A stretch of 21,315 bases of DNA from an uncultured Acidobacteriota bacterium (GCA_902826385.1 CADEEU010000018.1:1-21315); one strand, 5' to 3'; shown: positions 7,371-17,286, counted from the first letter of the stretch. Notes: generated by a model not told the origin, from the sequence alone. Made by a program: numbers and translations.

Positions 7371-7406
7371 AAAATGCGAGGTGCGGAATTTAGGTTCCGC
7401 ACCTCG
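7371..7406 (-). terminator. Rho-independent terminator of the minus-strand TonB-dependent receptor gene
   Basis: CGAGGTGCGGAA (7377-7388) and TTCCGCACCTCG (7395-7406) form a perfect 12-bp stem with a 6-nt loop. Read on the minus strand it is followed by CATTTTTG, a short T-run. It lies 20 nt beyond the receptor stop codon. Confidence 0.85.
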
Positions 7407-7426
7407 GAGAATGGGTTACACGCTAC

Positions 7427-10400
7427 TTAAAACGTAATTCTGGCGGCCAGTTGGATGTTGCGCCTTTCGGCGGGGACATTTGAGGCCGGGGTACCTTTTG
7501 AGGCCTGGACGAAGCCGTTGTTTACCTCTGCGCTTGGACCTACGATGTAAAAATTCGAGTGGTTGAATGCATTGAAGACTTCGGCGCGTAGCTGAAGCTT
7601 CATTCTTTCCGTCAAACTAAAATTCTTAAACAGTCCAAGGTCGGCGCTCCAGTTGCCCGGACCGCGAAAGGCATTGCGCGGCGTCATGTTCGTCGGGAAT
7701 GGACCGACTTCGGTGCCGCCGGAAACGTCCGTGAACGTGCTCGGAGTTTGATTTCTCAAATCCGTATAGATGAACGTATTCGGCGGATTGCCCGGAGCAG
7801 CACTAAGTTGTCCCGGACCGCCGAAGTTAACGTCCGCCGTGGGAACCAGACGCAGGCAGGTCGTGATCGCGTTGGTGCAGTCAAAGACCGTGAACGGCAG
7901 ACCGCTCCGCGCGACCACGCGGCCCGACAGGGTAAATCCGCCTAGGACCTGGCGCCACGCTCCCGACGTGTTTTTTGCGAACGGCAAGTCCCAAACGAAA
8001 CTGGAAGTAAACCGGTGCCGCGCGTCGAAGTCCGCGTTGCCGTAATCCAGGCTCGGATTGAACGGATCGAGCAGTCCGAGGTTGAAGTTGTTCAGGGCTT
8101 CGCTGAACGTCGTGCTCAGATTGTCCTTCGCTTTCGACAGCGTGTAACGCGTCGTCAGCGTCAAGCCCAAATTGGCCAGATTGTTGCTTTCGAACGCGAA
8201 GGTCACGCCGTTGTAATTCGAATAGCCGTTGTTCGCACGTGTGTTGATGTTGCTGTATTGGCAATTCAGGCGATTGTTTGCCGCAAAACCGGCCGGACAG
8301 ACCGACGCGTTGTTGCTGCCTAAATAGAGTGTTCCGGTTCCGGCACGATTTATGTTTTCAATCGAATACAGATCACGTCCCGCCGAACCTGAAAAATCTA
8401 CCGAAAAGGTCGAATTGCGAATGATCTCGCGTTCGAACGAAAGGCTGTAGAAATGCGCAAAAGCATTGACGATGTCTTCACGCACGTGCCGCAAACTGGT
8501 GCGCGGCAGCACGAGGCTTCCGCCGCTGCCGGCGAGCGGTCCCGCATTGCTCGTGGTGATCGGAAGCGAGCCGCCGACGTCAGCCGCGAAAAGGGAAACG
8601 ACGGCGTAATTCGGCGGATTCTGAATCACGTTGAAAGTGACGTTGCCGAAATTACGCTCAAAGGCCATTCCGTAACCGCCACGCAAAGATGTCCGGCCGT
8701 CGCCGAAAACATCCAGGGCAAATCCGACGCGCGGTGCAAAATTGTTTTTGTCATTCTTGTACAGCTCACCTATCGAACTGTCGCCGGTCAATCGCACGCT
8801 GCCGTTGCGAATTTGTTCAAAGATGTTCGCGCCCGAACCAAAATAGAAATTGGAATCGAGGCTGCGGTCTTCATTCTTTTGCGGCCCGAAGAATTCGTAT
8901 CGCAGTCCGAGGTTAAGCGTCAGCCGAGGCATCACGCGCCACGAATCCTGCGCGTATGCGGCGAATTCGTTGTAACGATTCTTTCGTGTAAAGTTTGGCG
9001 GCTGAACCGGCAGCGTGACGCTCTGGCCCGGGAATCTGCCCTGCGGGTCGATTGCGCCCTGGAATTGGAGGAGTTGTCCGCCGACGAAATTGTTCAACGC
9101 CTGCGTGTTGTTTCCGCCCAGAGTTTGGACCGCATTCTGGAACGCGCCGAAAGTGCGTTCATTCAAAACCCGGTAGTACGATGCGCCGAACTTCAGCGTG
9201 TGGCTGCCGAAAGTGGATGTGAAATCCTGCGAAAACTGATAGCTGCTTTCAGGTCCACCGGCCGGTATCGCGCTGCCGGGATTGAACGGCAAATAACCGG
9301 GCAGGGCAAAATTCAAACCGTTGATGGTCGCCGCAGTATTGGCAAAGAAGTAAAGCGTCGGTCCGGCTTCGCGTTCGCCAAGGGGCTGTAGGTCGCGCGG
9401 ACGGCTGACGTTGAATCTCGATTGCGAAACAAAGTTATTGGAAAACTGGTGAGTCAGGCTTGCCAGAATGTTGTTGTTAAGCTGTTCGATGCCCGTGTCA
9501 AAACCCTGATATGGGCTGTCTGCGTTCGAGCCCGACAGAAAGCCGATCACTTCGGCCGCGTAACGAGCGTAAAACTGCGTTCGGTCCGAGATGTTGTAAT
9601 CGACGCGAGCGACGGTTTGATAACCGTTCTGCGGAGCCCCAGCACCGACATCCTGCGGAAAGTTATAAGTTAATTCCTGAAAGGCCGGCAGCGTTCCCGG
9701 AAGCGCCGCAAAAGCTCCGTCACCGACGCCGAGTGTATTAACGACTTCCGAAACGGTCAGAATTCTTCCCAACTGGCCGTCCGAACGCACTTGCCCAAAT
9801 GAATTAAAGAAGTTGCGGGTGTTGGCGTTCGAAGCCGCTAACAATTGAGCGGTCGGAACGACCACCGTTCGCGGCCCGACGCTTCGCAGCCGCGTCCACT
9901 CAGTATTGTTGAAAAAGAAAAGTTTATTTTTGACTATTGGTCCGCCGATCGAATAACCGAACTGATTGCGGTTGAAATTCGGGCGATCTATTCCGCGGGC
10001 ATTATTGTCGAACGTGTTAGACGACAAAGCCGAGTTGCGATTGTAGGCGTAAAGCGACCCGCGAAAATCGTTCGATCCGCTTTTCGTGACGACGCTCACA
10101 ATACCGCCGGATGCCCGCCCGTATTCGGCGGTGAAATTGCTGGTCTGAACGCGAAATTCCTGGACCGCATCGAGCGGAATGCGTTGACCGACGGAGGCGG
10201 TGTAGTTGTCGACGTTTTCGCCGCCGTCAAGCAACAGGCTGGTGCTGGCGGCTCGCTGACCGTTGATATTAAAACCACCCGCACCGCGCGGCGCCGGTCC
10301 GGCGGTCGACGGGTCGCCCTCCGAGACGTTACCGACCGTCGCTACCAACTGATAGGGATCGCGATTCAGGGTCGGCAGGTCATTGACCAATCTGCCGGGT

Positions 10401-10849
10401 ATGACCTCGGAAATTTGCTGATCGGTCGTGTTGACTTCGCTGACGTTTCCGCCAACGATCTCCACCTGCGCTTGCTGCTCGGCCACGCCGAGCTGGATGT
10501 TCTCGGTCGTGCGTCCGCCGACGGTTACTTCGACGGCTTTTTTCACTTCCTGAAAGTTTTGCCCGACCGCCGCTATCTGATACCGCCCCGGCTGCAGATT
10601 AGTGAGCTGATATTTACCTTCGTCGTCGGTGGTTAGCGTCCGCACCGCTCCGGTGCTTTCTGAGCGTGCTGTAATTGTAATTCCGGGAACGACGGCGCCA
10701 TTCTGGTCGGTCACCGTTCCGTTTAGTTGTCCCGTTCCGCCTTGCCCGAAACTTGTTCCGGCAATGGCCAATATGGCAGATAAAACAAACACAGTCAGTT
10801 TTATCTTGCTTCTCCCATGATATCGGATGTCTGATTGAATTCTTTTCAT
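7427..10849 (-). CDS. Oar-like TonB-dependent outer-membrane receptor with carboxypeptidase-regulatory-like domain
   Basis: 1140 residues. A long basic N-terminus leads into a hydrophobic signal segment (KLTVFVLSAILAIAGTSFGQ), with cleavage likely near residue 36. Residues about 38-125 are a carboxypeptidase-regulatory-like beta-sandwich (GQLNGTVTDQNGAVVPGITI, then DDEGKYQLTNLQPGRYQIAA). The plug domain follows (about 145-265), with INGQRAASTSLLLDGGENVD and FTAEYGRASGGIVSVVTKSG. The rest is the beta-barrel, with receptor-type strands such as NLGLRYEFFGP near the middle and a terminal aromatic residue (IQLAARITF) as expected for outer-membrane barrels. The family imports unknown large substrates or supports secretion; it is greatly expanded in Acidobacteriota. 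AAGG lies about 10 nt before the ATG. A regulator gene of the winged-helix/TolB/TPR type is transcribed divergently. The substrate cannot be read from sequence. Confidence 0.92.
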   Translation of the reverse strand: MKRIQSDIRYHGRSKIKLTVFVLSAILAIAGTSFGQGGTGQLNGTVTDQNGAVVPGITITARSESTGAVRTLTTDDEGKYQLTNLQPGRYQIAAVGQNFQEVKKAVEVTVGGRTTENIQLGVAEQQAQVEIVGGNVSEVNTTDQQISEVIPGRLVNDLPTLNRDPYQLVATVGNVSEGDPSTAGPAPRGAGGFNINGQRAASTSLLLDGGENVDNYTASVGQRIPLDAVQEFRVQTSNFTAEYGRASGGIVSVVTKSGSNDFRGSLYAYNRNSALSSNTFDNNARGIDRPNFNRNQFGYSIGGPIVKNKLFFFNNTEWTRLRSVGPRTVVVPTAQLLAASNANTRNFFNSFGQVRSDGQLGRILTVSEVVNTLGVGDGAFAALPGTLPAFQELTYNFPQDVGAGAPQNGYQTVARVDYNISDRTQFYARYAAEVIGFLSGSNADSPYQGFDTGIEQLNNNILASLTHQFSNNFVSQSRFNVSRPRDLQPLGEREAGPTLYFFANTAATINGLNFALPGYLPFNPGSAIPAGGPESSYQFSQDFTSTFGSHTLKFGASYYRVLNERTFGAFQNAVQTLGGNNTQALNNFVGGQLLQFQGAIDPQGRFPGQSVTLPVQPPNFTRKNRYNEFAAYAQDSWRVMPRLTLNLGLRYEFFGPQKNEDRSLDSNFYFGSGANIFEQIRNGSVRLTGDSSIGELYKNDKNNFAPRVGFALDVFGDGRTSLRGGYGMAFERNFGNVTFNVIQNPPNYAVVSLFAADVGGSLPITTSNAGPLAGSGGSLVLPRTSLRHVREDIVNAFAHFYSLSFEREIIRNSTFSVDFSGSAGRDLYSIENINRAGTGTLYLGSNNASVCPAGFAANNRLNCQYSNINTRANNGYSNYNGVTFAFESNNLANLGLTLTTRYTLSKAKDNLSTTFSEALNNFNLGLLDPFNPSLDYGNADFDARHRFTSSFVWDLPFAKNTSGAWRQVLGGFTLSGRVVARSGLPFTVFDCTNAITTCLRLVPTADVNFGGPGQLSAAPGNPPNTFIYTDLRNQTPSTFTDVSGGTEVGPFPTNMTPRNAFRGPGNWSADLGLFKNFSLTERMKLQLRAEVFNAFNHSNFYIVGPSAEVNNGFVQASKGTPASNVPAERRNIQLAARITF

Positions 10850-11444
10850 ATTTATTTACCTTCTCTACTGAAAACTTTTCGACGGAACTTAACGTTCTGT
10901 TCCTGAGGATCGATGCCAGCGTTGTTGTCGGATTGGATCGTGAAAGCCGACCTAGCTTCCCAGTTGAAAAGGCAACCATTATTCCCGCTGATTTTCGGGC
11001 GCATTTATTGCAAGTAAATTTGAACGCAGTGCATTAGCGTGGACGCGTTGCTGTCCGTGCACGCGAAAGCGTTGTCGATTTCAAATTGTTGTCGGAGGCA
11101 GTAAATAAAGGGCGAAGAGAGCGTTTAGTGGAAAAAGTATCGAAGATTTTGTGCCTTACAGAAGATTTCTTGCAGCCAACAAAAACACGAAGACACGCTT
11201 ACAGATCGTCGGAGAAAAATGGCCGGGAATAAATTATGGAAAAACATCAAATCATATTTTTAATCATCATTCAGATGCGTTGACGAGTTGAACGAACTTA
11301 CAAAAACGCCGTTCGGCATCTTTACTTTGTCGCGGTGCATCTAAGGCGTTCCCCGGCACATCTTATTTGCATTATTTGCAACTGAGGCGGCAGCCGTGTC
11401 GTATCCATATTTCAAGCGAAACAAGTTTTTATTTTCGTGTATCC
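10850..11444. other. Long divergent intergenic region between receptor and regulator genes
   Basis: 595 nt with no credible ORF. It must hold promoters of both genes. Symmetry seen: GGAAC (10884-10888) with GTTCC (10899-10903), which overlaps GAAC/GTTC (10885-10888, 10894-10897), in the receptor leader; and a tandem 9-bp repeat with internal symmetry at 11363-11381 near the regulator start. The stretch 11230-11280 is AT-rich. Confidence 0.5.
11363..11381. promoter_or_regulatory. Tandem TTATTTGCA repeat with overlapping palindrome, possible operator
   Basis: TTATTTGCA occurs twice without gap (11363-11371, 11372-11380). The overlapping string TTGCATTATTTGCAA (11367-11381) is a perfect 5+5 inverted repeat around 5 nt. 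It ends 63 nt before the preferred regulator start at 11445. Confidence 0.35.
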
Positions 11445-13208
11445 ATGAGCAGTACCGGAAGTATCAATAACTCTACATACGAGTTCGAAGATTATGTGCT
11501 GAGGCCGTCCGAAAGGCTTCTGTTGCGCAACGGCAATCCGGTGCCGTTGAAAGCCAAAGTCTTCGAAACGCTTCTGAGCCTTGTGAGCAATCACGGACGT
11601 GTATTGAGCAAAGAAGATCTAATGAAGCTGATCTGGTCCGACCGTTATGTAGAAGAGAGCAATCTTTCGCAGTACATTTTCATACTCCGCCGAATACTAG
11701 GCGAACATCCGCAAGACCACCGGTTTATAGTCACGATTCCCGGGCACGGCTACCGCTTTGTTGCAAAAGTAAATGAGGTACACGAGACCTCAAACGGCAC
11801 CGGTCATGCCGGAAGTGCTTTCGATCAAAAGTCTCGCGTCAAATCTATCGCGATACTTCCGATAAGCTTTCTCGACCCCGGCCGGCAGGACGAATTTCTC
11901 GGCGTCGCACTTGCCGACACGCTGATCACTCAGCTCAGCAACAACAAAAGTATTTCAGTGCGTTCGACGGCGGCGGTGCTTCGATACACCGGTTCGGGCA
12001 AAGATCCGATCCTTATCGGCCAGGAGACAAAGGTCGATTCGATAATGAGCGGAACGATGTACAAGGTCCGCGATAATATCGTGCTCAATCTTCAGTTGAC
12101 GAACGTCGCATCGCAGGAAACTATTTGGGCTAATCGATTTGAGATCAAGGCGTCGGATTTTCTCGAACTACAAAGCGAGATCGCGGCCGATGTTGCCGAT
12201 GCGTTAGCCATAGAACTTGAAAAGCCCGACGAACCGGCCGGCCATAAAATGCCGAAAAGCCAGGAGCTTTATCAAAAATATTTAAAGGGGCGATTTCTAT
12301 GGGAAAAGCGGACCGAGGCCGGGCTGCTCGAAGGTCTGTCGTGCGCTCAGGAAATTGCGAAAGCCGAGCCGGATTTTGCTCTTGCACATGTTGGGATCGC
12401 TGACAGCTATCTGCTGCTTGGCGAGTATCTGTATCTTTCACCCGAAGAATCTTTTCCTTTTGCACGCGAGGCTGCCGAAACCGCTCTCACGCTGGAACCG
12501 CGATTGGCCGAAGGCCATGCGTCTCTGGCCGAGTACTATCACTACTACGAAAAAGATTGGGCGAAAGCTGAAGAGTCTTACGAGCGGGCGAACCGCCTGA
12601 ATCCAAATTACGCGTCGGCGCGTCATTGGTACGCGTGGTCGCTTATGTGTTTTGGACGTTTTGACGAAGCGTTGGAACAGATCGAAGCCGCCCAGCAGAT
12701 CGACCCCAGCTCGATGGTGCTTAGTACCAGCCGCGGTCTTCCGTTCTATTTCAAACGCGAATATGCGAAAGCTATTCGCCAGTTTGAAATGGTCCTGGAA
12801 ATCGATCCACAGCTTACCTACGCGCGATATTATCTTGCGTCCGCGCTCGTTCACGCGGGCGATGCGCATTCGGCGATCCGCGAATTTGAAATGCTGGTCG
12901 AAGACGACCCGTTGCAGCAGGCGATCGCTCATCTCGGCTTCAGTTACGCCGAAGCGGGGAAGTTTGACGCGGCGAACGGCTGCCTGCGTGATCTGGACGA
13001 AATGGAGCAGTCCAGGTACATATCGCCGTACACAAGGGCGATCGTTCATTGCGGTCTCGGCGAAATCGATGAAGCTCTTGCGATGCTCGAACAGGGGCTT
13101 TACGAAAAAGCACCGTGGCTGGTTTGGCTTCGCATCGATCCGTTTCTGACACGCCTTTACGGCGAACCGCGTTTCGAGCGGCTGCTGGAAAAACTCGGCC
13201 TTCAATGA
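11445..13208 (+). CDS. Cytoplasmic winged-helix regulator with TolB-like and TPR domains
   Basis: I use the ATG at 11445; a longer reading from a TTG at 11367 adds residues that do not belong to the domain. The product is 587 residues. Residues 12-107 are an OmpR/CadC-type winged helix (YEFEDYVLRPSERLLLRNG; GRVLSKEDLMKLIWSDRYVE; IPGHGYRFVAKV). Residues about 132-258 match the TolB N-terminal-like module common in this architecture (KSIAILPISFLDPG; EFLGVALADTLITQLS). Residues about 272-587 are TPR repeats (for example DWAKAEESYERANRLNPNYA), a protein-protein interaction scaffold. There is no transmembrane segment, unlike the regulator at 1-991, so it probably senses a cytoplasmic signal. It sits between two TonB-dependent receptor genes and likely controls one or both, but this is inferred from position. 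Confidence 0.88.
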   Translation: MSSTGSINNSTYEFEDYVLRPSERLLLRNGNPVPLKAKVFETLLSLVSNHGRVLSKEDLMKLIWSDRYVEESNLSQYIFILRRILGEHPQDHRFIVTIPGHGYRFVAKVNEVHETSNGTGHAGSAFDQKSRVKSIAILPISFLDPGRQDEFLGVALADTLITQLSNNKSISVRSTAAVLRYTGSGKDPILIGQETKVDSIMSGTMYKVRDNIVLNLQLTNVASQETIWANRFEIKASDFLELQSEIAADVADALAIELEKPDEPAGHKMPKSQELYQKYLKGRFLWEKRTEAGLLEGLSCAQEIAKAEPDFALAHVGIADSYLLLGEYLYLSPEESFPFAREAAETALTLEPRLAEGHASLAEYYHYYEKDWAKAEESYERANRLNPNYASARHWYAWSLMCFGRFDEALEQIEAAQQIDPSSMVLSTSRGLPFYFKREYAKAIRQFEMVLEIDPQLTYARYYLASALVHAGDAHSAIREFEMLVEDDPLQQAIAHLGFSYAEAGKFDAANGCLRDLDEMEQSRYISPYTRAIVHCGLGEIDEALAMLEQGLYEKAPWLVWLRIDPFLTRLYGEPRFERLLEKLGLQ

Positions 13209-13384
13209 TCTTGTCCAAAAACAAGATTCTCAATTCATTTAATCAATTCCAATAACATTTGTCGGTCGGCGGCGTGTTTGTCGCCCGGCACCGCGCACGT
13301 CGGAACGCCGTCAATTGCTGATGTTCCCGCACCATTATTCCCCAAAAAGCGTCTGGCACATCGGTTGAGATTTTTCGCTTGCAA

Positions 13385-13407
13385 CTCTTGCGTTTACTTC
13401 TCTTGCG
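13385..13407. promoter_or_regulatory. CTCTTGCG direct repeat upstream of the second receptor gene
   Basis: CTCTTGCG occurs at 13385-13392 and again at 13400-13407, 15 bp apart, ending 27 nt before the receptor ATG. A third partial copy (CTTGC) is at 13378-13382. It could be a regulator site or the promoter region. No canonical -35/-10 pair is obvious. Confidence 0.3.
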
Positions 13408-13434
13408 CTTGAGCAAAAACCAAAAGGAGTTACT

Positions 13435-16400
13435 ATGCGAAAAATTTTCTTATTCACGCTATTGCTTTCCGTCTTTGCACTAGCCGCGATCGCGCAAACG
13501 ACGACGGGGCGTCTGACCGGAACGGTTTCCGGGCCGGACGGCCTGCTGCCGAATGCAACGGTGGTCGCCCGCGACAGCAAAACCGGCAAAGAGATCACCG
13601 TCAACACAACCGAAGACGGAGCATTTCTGTTTTCTCAACTCGAGTTCGGGACCTATACGGTAACGATCACTTCGGCCGGATTCAAAACCTTTGTCGCCAA
13701 CGAAGTCAAGATCGACGTCGGCCGCGACTACACGCTCAACCCGACCATGGAGTTGGGAAGCCTGGAAGAAAACGTGACCGTCACGGCGGGTGCGGACATC
13801 GTCACCGCGACGACCGCACAGGTCAGCAACACGGTAAGCCCGCAGCAGATACTTTCGCTGCCGCTCGTCACCCGCAATCCGCTGACGTTGACGGCGCTGC
13901 AGGCCGGCGTCGCACCGTCGGCGGCCAGCCCGTTCCAGAACACATCCATCAACGGCCTGCGCACGTCGCTGACCAACATCACGCGCGACGGCATCAACAT
14001 TCAGGACGCGTTCATCCGCACCAATGCAACCGATTTCGCTCCGGGCCGTCCGTCGGTCGACGACACGGGCGAATTCACCATTTCGACCTCCAATCAGGAA
14101 TCAGACCAGGGCTACGGCGGTGCCCAGATCCGTCTCGTAACGCCGCGTGGGACAAAAGATTTTCACGGAGCCTTGTTCGCCTACAACCGAAACTCCGAAT
14201 TCGCGGCCAATACCTTTTTCGCGAACAAAGCGCGATTGGTACGTCCGTTCAGAAATCGCAACCAATTCGGCGGTAAAGTGTCCGGCCCGATGTGGCTTCC
14301 CGGTATCGGCGAAGGCACGCCGGTTTTTCACAAAGACAAAGGATTCTTTTTCTTTAATTATGAAGGCATCCGCGATCCGCTTTCGGGCCGTTTTAACCGA
14401 ACGATCCTGACACCGCTCGCACGTGGTGGCGGATTTTCGTTCCTGCGGGATGTTGAAGGAGCACCAACGGCGATCTGTCCGCAAAGTGCGCGAAACACGG
14501 TTTGCACAATTCCTAATCTGCTGGCCTTCGCAAACACCGCGGGCCTTGCCGTGCCGACTACGATCGACCCGGTAATCCAGGCACGCATAATTTCGCTGCT
14601 TCCCACCCAGAGTAATTTTTCCGGCGGCGACAACCTGAACACGGCCGGATACACGCTGAACAGACAGCAGGACCAGACGCGTAACACTTACACAATGAGG
14701 TTCGATGTCGATGCGAGCGAGAAGGACAATTTCAATGCCGTGTACAGCTATGTCAACGAGATAAATCTGCGCCCCGACGCGGACGCGAACGGATTCTCGA
14801 CGACGCCGGGTGTAATTCAGCAGTCGAAGAATAAAACATTTGCGGCGGCGTACCGGCGGATTCTTTCGTCGAACTTCATCAACGAAGTACGCGGCGGCCT
14901 TTTCACGAGCGAAGTGCCGTTTACTCGGACAGACGCGCTTCCGGCATTTCTGTTCGGTGCCGGAGCAACCGGTCTTTTGTCCAACCTGTTTCAGGCAGGA
15001 GCATTCCAGGGCGGTTCTGTCAGCAACCCTGAAAACAACTTCCTCAATCAGGGACGAAACACCAAGGCGTTCAATCTGCAGGATAATGCGGACCTGATAT
15101 TGGGCAAACATTCAATCAGGTTCGGCGGCCAGCTTCAATACTTCAAGGTAAATTCCTACAACGACGGCGGCATAATACCGCGTGCCGTGATCGCGGCCGG
15201 CAACGGAACCCCGGCATTCCAGGCGTCGAATTTTACCGCTGCGGGCGGCATAAGCAATACGCAGCTTGCAACCGCAAACAATCTGTTGGCGTTGTTCGGC
15301 GGCCTTTACAACACGGGCGTTCAGACCTTTAACGTCGAAGATCAAGCGTCGGGCTTTAAGCAGGTACAGTCGTTCAGCCCTTACCGCTATTCGAACCACT
15401 CGCTTTACGTTTCGGACCGATGGGCGTTGGCCCGGGGACTGACATTGAACCTCGGCGTTCGATACGAACTTTTCCCGGCAATGAAGCTCGAAAATGGTTT
15501 GGCCCTTGAACCGGTGATCGCGGACCAGGACAATGTCGAAGCGTCCATTTTGACGCGTAACGGTGCCTTCAACTTTATCGGCGGAAACGCCGGGACCGAC
15601 AAGGCGTACTACAAGACCGACTTCAATAATTTTGCGCCATCGGTCGGTGTTGCTTACACGCCGAGCTTCGATTCCGGAATCGGAAAATTCCTGTTCGGGA
15701 CCGAAGGCCAAACCGTATTTCGCGGAGGCTACGGCCAGGCTTACGGCAACGATTCTATCGTTACATCGATCAACAATGCCGCTTCGGGAAACACGGGATT
15801 GGGCTCTTCGCAGATAACAGCCGTGAATCTGAACGGCCGTCTATCAGCGGGTGCACCGACAGTCGCCCCGCCGACATTCGTGACGCCGCCGATCTCTTAC
15901 TTGCAGAACAACAACACCGGAAACTTTTTCGGCACGATCTTCGCGATCGACCCTGACATCGAAATACCCAAGATCGAACAGTACAGCTTCGGCGTCCAGC
16001 GGGAGCTGCCCGGAAACATGGCGCTAGAGGTCCGTTACGTCGGCAGCCGCAGCAAAAATCTAGTCCGCGGTGTCGACATCAATCAGATCGATATTTTCAA
16101 CAACGGCTTTCTGGCCGACTTTAACCGGGCGAGGGCCAATTACAGCCTGTCGGTCGCAGCAAATCCCAATACTCCGTCAGCTCAGACACCATTCTGCGCC
16201 GGTATAACTACGGGCTGTGTGCCGCTTCAGATATTTCAGAGTGCTGTCGGCGCACCAGGCCGGCTGGGCGTGGCGCCGTTCGGGTCAGGAAGTGTAACCG
16301 GACGAATAAGCTTCGCAACCTTTGTGAACAACCTGACAAACGGCTCCCCCGCCGATCTGGCTCTGGCGTACATCAACAGCACCCTTAACCTGAACAATCA

Positions 16401-17286
16401 TCCGTGTTCCGGGACTCGTCCCGCAGGAGCTCCTGTGTGTAACTCGGCGGCCGTGCCTTTCCTCAACATCCTGCCAAATCCTGCGGCGGGTGCCATCGAC
16501 CTGATGGTGAACGACGCAAACTATAACTACAACTCGATCCAGATCGAGCTGCGTCGGCGTTTTTCACAAGGGCTCTATTTCCAGGCTAACTACACCTACG
16601 CAAAAAATCTGACAAACGCGATCGGCACAGGTGCCAATCTTTTCGAGCCTTACCTGGACAACAATCGAAAGGAGCTTGATTATCAGCGGGCCGATTTCGA
16701 TATACCGCACGTCTTCAACCTGAACGGAATCTATCAGCTTCCGTTTGGAAGAGGGCGTATGTTCCTTGACCGCGGCGGCATCTCCGACATTCTGTTCGGC
16801 GGATGGGAGATGTCCGGCATCGTTCAGTGGACGTCAGGAAGCCCGATCACGTTCGTGGACAATCGCGGCACCGTCAATCGTACGGGACGCTCTGGGCGGC
16901 AAACGCCGCAAACGACGCTGAGCGGCGAAGAGATACGCGCCCTCGGCGGAGTTTTCGAACAGAACGGAACGTTCTATTTCTTCGACCCGTCGGCGTTGAC
17001 TACGGCGTTCACTCAAAACGCACCGGGCCAAACCGGCAACACGCCGCGAGCGATCATCAATTCGCCGAAATTCTTCAATATCGACATGGCGTTGTTGAAG
17101 AACATCAGGTTCAGCGAATCGATGCGCATTCAGCTTCGTGCCGAGGCCTTCAACGTTCTGAACAATGTTAATTTCCAGCCGCCGGTGGCCGGTCAACTGC
17201 AAGTGATCACCGCCACCAACTTCGGACAGCTTACCGGAACAAGTCCCGCAAGGACGCTCCAGTTCGCTGCCAGGTTTGAATTCTAG
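13435..17286 (+). CDS. Oar-like TonB-dependent outer-membrane receptor with carboxypeptidase-regulatory-like domain
   Basis: 1283 residues, with a strong ribosome-binding site (AGGAG) before the ATG. The signal peptide is MRKIFLFTLLLSVFALAAIA, with cleavage close to AQ-TTTG. Residues about 22-105 are the carboxypeptidase-regulatory-like domain (TGRLTGTVSGPDGLLPNATV; EDGAFLFSQLEFGTYTVTIT). The plug is about 115-240 (INGLRTSLTNITRDGINIQD; YGGAQIRLVTPRGTKDFHGA) and the remainder is the beta-barrel, ending LQFAARFEF with a terminal Phe. Motifs typical of the family include YNRNSEFAANTFF early and EQYSFGVQRELPGNMALEVR later. It is about 140 residues longer than the minus-strand receptor and clearly a paralogue of the same family. 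It lies downstream of the winged-helix/TolB/TPR regulator, separated by 226 nt, and has its own terminator, so it is probably a single-gene unit. The substrate is unknown. Confidence 0.92.
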   Translation: MRKIFLFTLLLSVFALAAIAQTTTGRLTGTVSGPDGLLPNATVVARDSKTGKEITVNTTEDGAFLFSQLEFGTYTVTITSAGFKTFVANEVKIDVGRDYTLNPTMELGSLEENVTVTAGADIVTATTAQVSNTVSPQQILSLPLVTRNPLTLTALQAGVAPSAASPFQNTSINGLRTSLTNITRDGINIQDAFIRTNATDFAPGRPSVDDTGEFTISTSNQESDQGYGGAQIRLVTPRGTKDFHGALFAYNRNSEFAANTFFANKARLVRPFRNRNQFGGKVSGPMWLPGIGEGTPVFHKDKGFFFFNYEGIRDPLSGRFNRTILTPLARGGGFSFLRDVEGAPTAICPQSARNTVCTIPNLLAFANTAGLAVPTTIDPVIQARIISLLPTQSNFSGGDNLNTAGYTLNRQQDQTRNTYTMRFDVDASEKDNFNAVYSYVNEINLRPDADANGFSTTPGVIQQSKNKTFAAAYRRILSSNFINEVRGGLFTSEVPFTRTDALPAFLFGAGATGLLSNLFQAGAFQGGSVSNPENNFLNQGRNTKAFNLQDNADLILGKHSIRFGGQLQYFKVNSYNDGGIIPRAVIAAGNGTPAFQASNFTAAGGISNTQLATANNLLALFGGLYNTGVQTFNVEDQASGFKQVQSFSPYRYSNHSLYVSDRWALARGLTLNLGVRYELFPAMKLENGLALEPVIADQDNVEASILTRNGAFNFIGGNAGTDKAYYKTDFNNFAPSVGVAYTPSFDSGIGKFLFGTEGQTVFRGGYGQAYGNDSIVTSINNAASGNTGLGSSQITAVNLNGRLSAGAPTVAPPTFVTPPISYLQNNNTGNFFGTIFAIDPDIEIPKIEQYSFGVQRELPGNMALEVRYVGSRSKNLVRGVDINQIDIFNNGFLADFNRARANYSLSVAANPNTPSAQTPFCAGITTGCVPLQIFQSAVGAPGRLGVAPFGSGSVTGRISFATFVNNLTNGSPADLALAYINSTLNLNNHPCSGTRPAGAPVCNSAAVPFLNILPNPAAGAIDLMVNDANYNYNSIQIELRRRFSQGLYFQANYTYAKNLTNAIGTGANLFEPYLDNNRKELDYQRADFDIPHVFNLNGIYQLPFGRGRMFLDRGGISDILFGGWEMSGIVQWTSGSPITFVDNRGTVNRTGRSGRQTPQTTLSGEEIRALGGVFEQNGTFYFFDPSALTTAFTQNAPGQTGNTPRAIINSPKFFNIDMALLKNIRFSESMRIQLRAEAFNVLNNVNFQPPVAGQLQVITATNFGQLTGTSPARTLQFAARFEF

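Noticed and set aside
8453..10636. Plus-strand ORFs of 312 and 263 codons within 8453-10636
   Set aside because: Both are antisense to the TonB-dependent receptor gene and encode no recognisable protein.
11367..11444. TTG start extending the regulator by 26 residues
   Set aside because: The extension has no family similarity and overlaps a palindrome; the ATG at 11445 places the winged helix at the usual distance from the N-terminus.
12438..13205. Minus-strand ORF of 255 codons
   Set aside because: Antisense to the TPR part of the regulator gene; no protein-like motifs.
13208..13227. 7-bp hairpin ATCTTGT/ACAAGAT after the regulator gene
   Set aside because: No T-run follows, so I do not call it a terminator, though it may stabilise the 3' end.
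14101..15711. Minus-strand ORFs of 336 and 199 codons
   Set aside because: Antisense to the second receptor gene; shadows of its codon pattern.
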